A stretch of DNA of 32,439 nt, taken from contig CAUYUJ010009749.1 in the NCBI GenBank assembly GCA_963575745.1, positions 1 through 32,439 on the forward strand, in the 5' to 3' direction. The first letter of the stretch is position 1; each line of letters opens with the position of its first letter. A program made the position numbers and the translations under genes. The notes under the pieces are model-generated. The model ran no database searches, was not told where the DNA came from, and saw nothing but the letters and a program-made list of their open reading frames with translations. The DNA is from Prorocentrum cordatum. Lineage: Eukaryota; Sar; Dinophyceae; Prorocentrales; Prorocentraceae. Shown one piece after another: positions 26,265 to 32,439 of this stretch.

Positions 26265-26414
26265 GTCGGGCCTGTCCCTCTACAAGAGGAATATTTCAGA
26301 ATAGTAAAAAATAGTCTGGGGACGATGTTTTGACTATTTTTGATCCTTTTTGGCGTATTTTTAAACTATTTTTTAGTTTTCGTCCAAAGCCCCCTGTAGG
26401 GGGACAGGCCCGAC
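26265..26414 (+). mobile_element. MITE of the TTANGTCGGGC family, copy D
   Basis: GTGTTAAGTCGGGCCTGTCC then CTCTACAAGAGGAATATTTC on the left and CCCCCTGTAGGGGGACAGGC then CCGAC on the right. The 150-bp element has an AT-rich interior (ATAGTAAAAAATAGTCTGGG, TTTTGACTATTTTTGATCC) shared with copies A and C. Non-coding. Confidence 0.8.
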
Positions 26415-26826
26415 CCAACCAGAGTGTTCGAAAGCGGCCTCATGGGGGAGGAAGACACGCGGCGCGTGGGTTAGGCGGGGGTTCGGGACGTGCTCAGCGC
26501 TTCCCCTCCCTGGTGGAGGACGGCGGCCGTTCGCGCCTGGACGTCCAGCGGGGGTGCGTCTTGGCAACCCCGACCCCCGATGGATCTCTGGCCGTGATGC
26601 CCCGGATCCTCTCGCTCAATGTAGGGCCACTTCGAGAGCTCTTCGCGCCGTCGCTCCCCTCGCCGCTCCTCCTCCTCCTCCTGATCCCCGAAGCGCGCCG
26701 GAGCAGCAGCACTGTCCTGCTCACTGCGCGAGGTGCCCTGGACTCCCTCCCCCAGGTGGCCCTGACCGCTCGCGCTTCGGTGCCGTCGTCGCTGCTCCAG
26801 CCAGTGGCCCTCCGTCCCTGCCCCCG
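26415..26826. other. No recognised gene
   Basis: GC-rich, open in several frames; a minus-strand frame is Glu/Arg-rich. No motif, RNA or repeat that I can name. Confidence 0.3.
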
Positions 26827-27745
26827 CTCCTCCTCCTCCTCCTCCTCCTCCTCCTCCTGCTCCTCCTCCTCCTCCTGCTCCTCCTCCCTCCTCCTCCCTC
26901 CTCGCCTTCCTCCTCCTCCTCCTCCCCTCCTCCTCCTCCTCCTCCTCCTCCTTCTCTCCTCCTCCTCCTCGCCCCTCCTCTTCCTCCTCCTCCTCCTCCT
27001 CCTCCACCTCCTCCCGACTAAATTATATCCTCCTCCTCCTCCTCCTCCTCCTCCTCCTCCTCCTCCACCTCTCCTCCTCCTCCTCCTCCTCCTCCTCCTC
27101 CTCCTCCTCCTCCTCCTCCTCCTCCTCCTCCTCCTCCTCCTCCTCCTCCTCCTCGATCACCTGTGCCGCCTCCTCCACAGTGGAGCGGAGAGGGTCAGGC
27201 AGACGGGTGCCCTCGGATTCCGAGGCGGCGGCTTCGCGCGAGCCGCGCGTTTCGAAGCTGGCCTCCCGCGCAGTGCGGGGGCTGCTTTCTTGGGGGTCGT
27301 TCGGCCTCGTCCTCCTCCTCCTCCTCCTCCTCCTCCTCCTGCCCCCCCCCGAGGAGGGGCAAGCATGAGCTACTCCCCCCATCGGACGGGAGGCGAAGCC
27401 ATGGGCCGCCACGGGGGCATCAACATCCTCCACCAGAAGGTGCCACGCTGCTCTCTCCAGCCACCTCACCCCGTGTCCTCCTGCTGCTTCTCCTCCTCCC
27501 CCCCCTCCTCCTCCGCCTGACCCCTCCTCCACTTCCTTCCTCTCCTCCTCCTCCTCCTTGCTCCGACCTCTTTCTTCCTAACCTCTCCTGTCCCCCTGGC
27601 CTCTGTGCCCCCCCCTCCTCGTCCCCTCCTCCTCCTCCTCCTCCCCTCCTCCTCCTCCTCCTCCACTCTGCTCACTTCCTACCTCCTCCTACCTCACTCC
27701 CTCCTCCTCCTCCTCCTCCTCCTCCTCCTCCTCCTCCTCCTCCAT
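26827..27745. repeat. Field of (CCT)n tracts with unique islands
   Basis: CCT runs occupy about 26827-27012, 27028-27155, 27312-27342 and 27480-27745. The island 27156-27311 and the one at 27343-27479 carry frames on both strands without recognisable domains. The minus-strand reading ends in poly-Glu. Confidence 0.92.
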
Positions 27746-28282
27746 CGTCATCCTCCTCACCAGGACCGCGTTGGTCCTCCAATGTCTCGCAACGTACGCT
27801 ACAGCAGGCGGGGATGCACCGGATGGGCGTGGGCCAACCGAGCAAGTTGGTGCAGTCAGCCTGGCTTCCAGTTACAGAAGCAGTCCAGGGGGAGGGACAA
27901 GTCAGACGATGAGAGAAGGGTATGACAAGCCCGATAATTCCAAACCTGGCGTCTAGAGGCGTACTCGGGCCCGTCGGCTCTCCAGTTGAAAAGGCAGATG
28001 ATCCTGACCAGCGGCAGCCAGAACCAGCCGAAGATGAAGATGGGCCTCCTGATCCAGTGCCCCTGGGCCAAGCCCAAGTGTCCTTTCTGGAAAAAATGGG
28101 CGGGTGTCCAGGGCAAGGGGTACATCGACGCAGTGGAATGCCTCAAGCGAGCGCGCCACCGCCCCATACAATCCAGTCCAAGCCGCACCAGCCCTCATGC
28201 CAGGAGTTTCAAGACCTCAAGCAGCTGCAGCTGCGGCGGCCGCTGCCAATGGACCAGGGGCAGAGGGTAAGGCAGCACCAGC

Positions 28283-29143
28283 AAAGAACGACGACGAGGA
28301 CATGCCTCACGCCTTCAGCGGTTTCAGCGCGTGGCGGAGGAGCTCGACGAAGTGCCCAACCTCATGAAGAGCAGGAGCGCCGACAACGCAAAGAAGCTCA
28401 GTGATGCGTCTGTGGCAGCGGCCTCAGCAGCGGGGGGCAAGAGTTCACCGTCGAGTCTTTTACCAGCCTAAAGCCGTGATCACGTTCCACGCAGTTGTTG
28501 GATAACCGTCAATAAGTTCATTGTTTCCAAGAGCGCTCAAGTAAATCTCATCTGTGCCTAGGCGCACAGACTTCGAGACCGCGACGTGATCGCGCAAGTA
28601 CTGTGGTGCCAGCGGGTGGGATGGCTGGCGCACGTCGTCCCACCATACATCAACAACAACGGTGAGCTCATCAACGGAGTAGCCATCCTTGTTAGGAGCA
28701 ACCTAGCGATCGGCGTGTCCAGCATCACGACCCCTCAGAAAGTGGACCGCAGCAGGCTCACCGGCGTCTTGCTTGGCGCGCCCTGCCTGCCCAAGCTAGG
28801 ATTCCTGTGTGCGTGTTTCAAGGTCTCTCTCTCGGAGGCCCTGCCTTCCTGTGCCCTGTCTCCCTAATAAAAGCTGTGCGCAGCCCGCCTAGCTTTTAGC
28901 GGAAGAGGTTCGCTCTCGCCCCGCAGATCCCAAAAAGTGGTTCAAGGCCTCAGCTGGATTAGCAGACAGTGCAGCCCAACGCGGCGAGGATCGATGATTT
29001 TAACTTGCTCACAGGGCCTACACAGTATGAGGCTGGCGGCCCCGCGGGTCCCGCCCAGTCAAGACAAGCGGACCCACTCAGTTTTGGACCACTTGCTGTG
29101 CAGCGAGTCCCTCGGGGAGCGCATCCTGGATGTCAAAGCCTGA
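28283..29143 (+). pseudogene. LINE relic 3: APE-type endonuclease domain
   Basis: Frame 2 carries, in order, a helical segment QRFQRVAEELDEVPNLMKS (like the end of ORF1 or an ORF2 leader), then SAQVNLICA-stop-AHRLRDRDV, LWCQRVGWLAHVVPPYINN, GVAILVRSNLAIGVSS, and finally DKRTHSVLDHLLCSESLGER. This follows the endonuclease order LNV / VQEHRL / GWxxxF / GGVAILVR / LDYFVVS of LINE ORF2. At the catalytic site the frame has TAG (28559-28561) followed by GCG where a Gln-Glu pair is expected, so the essential Glu is lost. Further stops lie at 28268, 28472 and 28867. Weaker similarity may extend from 27930 to 29430. No RT follows; a GGA tract begins at 29450. Confidence 0.6.
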
Positions 29144-29449
29144 GGCCATTGCTGGCTGTCTCCTCGCAGGCCAGTGTGCTCGCGCATGTCAGAAGTGGGG
29201 CACTTGCCGATGCGAGCTAGTACCTTCGAAGCCACAGAGGCTACCTGCACAGGCACCGATCGGACCCCAGCTCGAGGAAAGAGACCGTGGGTTCAAAGCG
29301 AACAAGCAGTTTACCGCGCCGAGCACCTGCTCGCCGATGCCACCCAGCCTCGCAGCAAAGGCAAAAGTAGAGCATCTTAGAGTCTTAGACCCCAGGCCAC
29401 GCATTTCTATATTATCAAGGACCTCGACAGGAGCCTCCGCCTCATCACG

Positions 29450-29545
29450 GAGGAGGAGGAGGAGGAGGAGGAGGAGGAGGAGACGGAGGAGGAGGAGGAG
29501 GAGGAGGGAGGAGGAGGAGGAGGAGGAGGAAGAGGAGGAGGAATA
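29450..29545. repeat. (GGA)n tract
   Basis: About 95 purine bases, GGA units with one ACGG interruption. Confidence 0.95.
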
Positions 29546-29691
29546 GCCAGGCCCTCCTGCCGCCGAGGCGGGCGAACGCAGAGAGCAGAAGCCAGAAGCT
29601 CAGAGCCAGAGATGGGAATCCCCGGAGACCCCGCTCGAGTGGCTCAGGCTTCGGCTGGTGGAAATGTGCAGAGCACAGATGGTTCATTTCT

Positions 29692-29822
29692 CTTGGCATC
29701 GCTCGGACGTGTGCGTTTTTCTCGGCGAGAACCATCGAGGACCATCCTGGACCATCGAGCACAAAAAAAGCACGCACGAAGCCGAAACATGCACGGGAAA
29801 TAGACGTCCGAGCGACGGCAAG
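29692..29822. repeat. Short TIR element (CTTGGCATCGCTCGGACGT ends)
   Basis: CTTGGCATCGCTCGGACGT at the left is mirrored with two changes by ACGTCCGAGCGACGGCAAG at the right (131 bp). Inside lie three near copies of GGACCATCGA. No target duplication identified, non-coding. Confidence 0.65.
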
Positions 29823-29909
29823 TTCTTGTTCGTCTCGCGGCCAACCCCGAGAGAGCACGCATAACTCGCCCCGGGGTCAGGAATGAGCGGCTTTACACCA
29901 TGACATTCG

Positions 29910-30182
29910 GTGTGCTTCGAGCTGGAGCATGACCAGCCAGTCTACACCGCGGCTGGCCTTCAGGACCGCCCAGACGAGTTCAACGGCACATATTCACTGC
30001 GGGGCGCCCTGGTGGTGACGCAGCAGCTCGGAGAGCTGCTGATTACCAACGGCGCCGCAGGAGTGTTTTCAGGCGGCGGAGCTGACGATGCCATCGATCG
30101 AACCTTTGTCGACGCCGAGAAATCGATCGAATATGGGCAGCAGTCCCAAAATACACCATATTATATATATATATATAAATAA
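29910..30182 (+). CDS. Hypothetical short ORF, unidentified
   Basis: A 90-codon frame begins MCFELEHDQPVYTAAGLQDR and continues with a balanced composition (LRGALVVTQQLGELLITNGA, then acidic DAIDRTFVDAEKSIE) before ending in codons from a TA repeat. It is unlike the surrounding low-complexity frames, so it may be a fragment of a real protein or of a retroelement, but I recognise no family. The frame is open a little upstream of the ATG. The end inside (TA)n suggests that the natural C-terminus is missing or that the frame is incidental. Confidence 0.25.
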   Translation: MCFELEHDQPVYTAAGLQDRPDEFNGTYSLRGALVVTQQLGELLITNGAAGVFSGGGADDAIDRTFVDAEKSIEYGQQSQNTPYYIYIYK

Positions 30183-30194
30183 ATAAATAAATAA
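30156..30194. repeat. (TA)n followed by (AAAT)n
   Basis: A run of TATATATATATATA passes directly into five AAAT units. Such tetranucleotide runs can mark LINE 3' tails, but no duplication was found to confirm that here. Confidence 0.85.
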
Positions 30195-30249
30195 ATGGGG
30201 AGGGGGTCCTGGACCAGGGGGGGGCCTCACTTTGCCCAGTGGCTGTGGT

Positions 30250-30790
30250 CCCCCCCCCGCCGGAGACGCCAGGACGCTCTCAGGACCCTCTAAAATGGCT
30301 CCAGGACGCCCTCAGGACAGCCCAAGAGAGGTCCGAAGCGGCCAGGGAGCACTCCAAGACGGTTAAAAAGCTGCCAAAGCGTCCCAGCAGGTCTCCGACA
30401 GCACTCCCGGGAGGGGCCCAAGAGGGAATTGTCATTGATTTTTAGTGGGTTGTTGAAGGGTTTTGGCCTTCTCCCCAGTTCGGCTTCCAGACGCTCCAAG
30501 ACGGCCCAAGAGGCCCGAAAGATCGCCTCAAGACAAGCCAAGAGGCCCCCAAGAGACCACCGAGACAGCCCAAGAGGGCCCCAAAACAGCCCAGGAAGCT
30601 TCCAAGACGGCCCAAAAGAGCTCCCAGAACACTCCAAGAGGAGCCCCAGATGGGGAACACGAACTGACATTTCGAGCCCTCGCTCACCAGAAGCTCCCAA
30701 GAGGCCCCCAGGAGGCCTCGAAACGCCCCCAGGGAGCTCCAAGAGGCTTCCAAAAGGCGCCGAAAGGGCCCCGCAAGGCTTCCAGACGCT
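30250..30790 (-). repeat. Degenerate GGCCTCTTGGGG array, inverted relative to 10445
   Basis: The plus strand is built of variants of CCCAAGAGGCCCCCAAGAC, the reverse complement of the array at 10445-11320. A spacer at about 30425-30500 (ATTGTCATTGATTTTTAGTG on the plus strand) reads on the minus strand GGAAGCCGAACTGGGGAGAA then AAAATCAATGACAATT, resembling the spacers of the first array. Open frames through it are Pro/Lys/Gln/Glu-rich and likely non-coding. Confidence 0.7.
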
Positions 30791-30904
30791 GGTGATAATG
30801 ACAATGATGATTATGCAGGGCGGCCTCAGGCCCACAACCGAAATCCCCAACACTGCTCACGCGGCATGCAAGACGCTGCGGAGATATCCTCGAGTTCGGC
30901 GGGG

Positions 30905-31012
30905 GAGCTTCGGAGACGACGGTGACGAAGATGATGACGATGATGACGACTATTATGAAGTTGGCGACGTAGATGATGATGATAATGATGATGATGATGA
31001 TGCTGATGATGA

Positions 31013-31046
<34 letters not shown>

Positions 31047-31106
31047 GGTGGTGGTGGTGGTGGTGGTGGTGAGGAGGAGGAGGAGGAGGAGGAGGAGGAG
31101 GAAGAA

Positions 31107-31146
<40 letters not shown>

Positions 31147-31186
31147 TTGACAGTGGGAATGATGATGATGGTGATCGTGATGCGAG

Positions 31187-31239
<53 letters not shown>

Positions 31240-31700
31240 GTGATGCTGACGATCATGATGACGATGACGGTGATGCCGTTGAGGATGGTGATGCTGATGC
31301 TCGTTATGATGATGCTGGTGATGGTCAAGATGATAACGCCGATGCTGATAATAATGGTGGCGATGCTGTTTATGGTGCTTGCAATGCAGGAGTGGGCGGA
31401 TGATGAAGATGATGACGATGATGATGACGATAACGATGACGACGATCACGACGACGATGACGGTAATGATGACGATGGTGATGATGAGGATGATTATGTT
31501 GATAATTCAGGTGACGATACCGACGATGATGACGACGATGGCGATGATGACGATGGTGATGACGATGTTGCTGCTGATGGTGGTGATGGTGACGATTGTG
31601 ATGATTGTGATGGCCATGGTGATGATGACGATGCCGCTGAGGATGACGCCGGATATGATGGTGATGAGGATGACGATGATGACGATGAGGATTCTCCCAG
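30905..31700. repeat. GAT-repeat block with GGT and GGA inserts
   Basis: About 800 bases of GAT/GAC triplets, partly perfect (31098-31145, 31186-31240), with (GGT)n at 31030-31070 and (GGA)n at 31071-31100. It translates as poly-Asp in one frame. The third-base variation (GAT versus GAC) is high, but the run of pure triplets makes a microsatellite the simpler reading. Confidence 0.9.
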
Positions 31701-31741
31701 CTAGAAATTGAGCGCGCGCGAAGCGCGCGCGATGGTTCTAG
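31701..31741. repeat. CTAG-bounded GC palindrome
   Basis: CTAGAA...GCGCGCGCGAAGCGCGCGC...TTCTAG forms a 41-bp imperfect palindrome with a GC-only stem. It lies between the GAT block and a (TA)n run. 31742-31947 has no recognisable gene. Confidence 0.75.
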
Positions 31742-31947
31742 TACATATATATATATATTCTTGTTTAAACTATTGTTTTTTGAAAGACTTATTCGAAGCT
31801 GCTGAAGCGTGGCCGTCTCGGGCACAGGGGTCCCTTCGAGGCGGGGTCGGCTGGGCCCACGCGCGGAGCAGGAGCCCGGAGTCTTGGAAGCCAGCCGCCC
31901 CTGCATCCAAGGTAGGTGGTCTGGGCGCCCGTCAAGCAAGTTGGAAG

Positions 31948-32119
31948 TCACTACCTACCAAACCACCCCAACCCAACCCGAAGACCTCAATTTGCCTTCC
32001 ATTTCCGGTGGGGGGGGGGGGGGTCGGGGAACATCGGAGAAACACGCATGGAACCCGTACCCCCCCCAACCCGAAATTCGGGTCTTCGGTTTGGGTTGAG
32101 GTGGTCCGGTAGGTAGTCA
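31948..32119. mobile_element. MITE with TCACTACCTACC ends and 5-bp duplication
   Basis: TCACTACCTACCAAACCACC, CCAACCCAACCCGAAGACC and TCAATTT on the left are mirrored over about 45 bp by the right end, which finishes GGTCCGGTAGGTAGTCA. GGAAG flanks both sides (31943-31947 and 32120-32124). 172 bp, non-coding. Confidence 0.8.
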
Positions 32120-32124
32120 GGAAG

Positions 32125-32402
32125 CTGGAGCTCAAGGACTCGCTGGGATCTGGGAGGCCGTCGACGGGCCCCGGGCGACCCCCGTGCCCCAGGGCATCGA
32201 TGACGGGATTGCCCCGTGCCCCCTCGGCGGCAAGGCCCTCCGGGGGGGCCCCCGACAGGGAGTTCGCGCGAGCTGCCGAGGGCCAGGCTGATTCTCCACC
32301 GCGAGGCTGCGGCTCGTCGTCGAGGCCCTGAGCGCCATGCCATCTCAGATCCAGAGCACCTCCTGGGTGCGGAGCCCCTGGAGGCGGGGGGAACGAGAGG
32401 GA
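32125..32402. other. No recognised gene
   Basis: GC-rich unique sequence. A plus-strand frame reads GIWEAVDGPRATPVPQGIDD and is protein-like for about 40 codons, but it is unidentified. Confidence 0.25.
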
Positions 32403-32439
32403 CGAGGAGGAGGAGGAGGAGGAGGAGGAGGAGGCGGAG
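32403..32439. repeat. (GGA)n tract, cut by window end
   Basis: GGA units begin here and run off the end of the window. Confidence 0.9.

Noticed and set aside
30429-31403. Acidic poly-Asp protein, 324 codons
   Set aside because: The first part is the degenerate GGCCTCTTGGGG array and the second is a GAT microsatellite; no independent coding signal exists.
1-32439. CRISPR array
   Set aside because: All direct repeats found are microsatellites or minisatellites without unique, evenly sized spacers, and the DNA is eukaryotic.
1-32439. LTR retrotransposon
   Set aside because: No pair of long direct repeats flanks any RT or RNase H region, and the domain order with zf-RVT-like motif and C-terminal Cys domain fits LINEs.

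Overview
The window is nuclear DNA of a dinoflagellate. The decisive evidence is a complete dinoflagellate spliced-leader (DinoSL) sequence at 3908-3929, followed directly by a 5'-truncated relict copy at 3930-3944. High GC content, dense triplet microsatellites, and relics of the LINE-type retroelements typical of these genomes agree with this. The repeat style resembles Prorocentrum, but that genus call is inference. I find no host housekeeping gene, rRNA, tRNA or CRISPR array. Almost everything I can explain is mobile DNA in various states of decay, or simple repeats.

Layout. 1-3110: a palindromic short element, then a heavily decayed LINE relic (RT thumb fragment ... RNase H) whose middle holds an inserted MITE and a (CCT)n tract. 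3124-3909: CCT repeat and a dispersed repeat. 3910-8137: the best-preserved element, a retroposed LINE-family transcript. It carries DinoSL plus relict SL at its 5' end, an intact ORF1 (zinc finger plus coiled coil), a long ORF2-like frame with a partial endonuclease and a C-terminal Cys motif but no reverse transcriptase, a short TAGA-type 3' tail, and a 17-bp target-site duplication. 8155-14900: microsatellites, degenerate TTGGGGCC-type arrays, minisatellites and several short inverted-repeat elements. 14930-17776: a second LINE relic with RT, thumb, zinc finger, RNase H and C-terminal Cys domain, broken by stops and frameshifts, with a (GAT)n run at its 3' end. 17777-21740: long compound microsatellites and an AT-rich island. 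21880-26414: a cluster of small terminal-inverted-repeat (TIR) elements, including a MITE family with TTANGTCGGGC ends and another element nested at the end of one copy. 26827-29545: CCT tracts and a third LINE relic (endonuclease). 29692-32439: a TIR element, an inverted copy of the TTGGGGCC-type array, a GAT-repeat block, a further MITE with a 5-bp duplication, and the start of a GGA tract.

How it fits together. The 3910-8137 element reads as the product of at least two rounds of trans-splicing, reverse transcription and integration, so LINE machinery acting on spliced-leader mRNAs is recorded in the DNA. The LINE relics would once have encoded such machinery, and the TIR elements would have been moved by transposases encoded elsewhere. 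Family and domain assignments come from motif recognition by eye and not from database searches.
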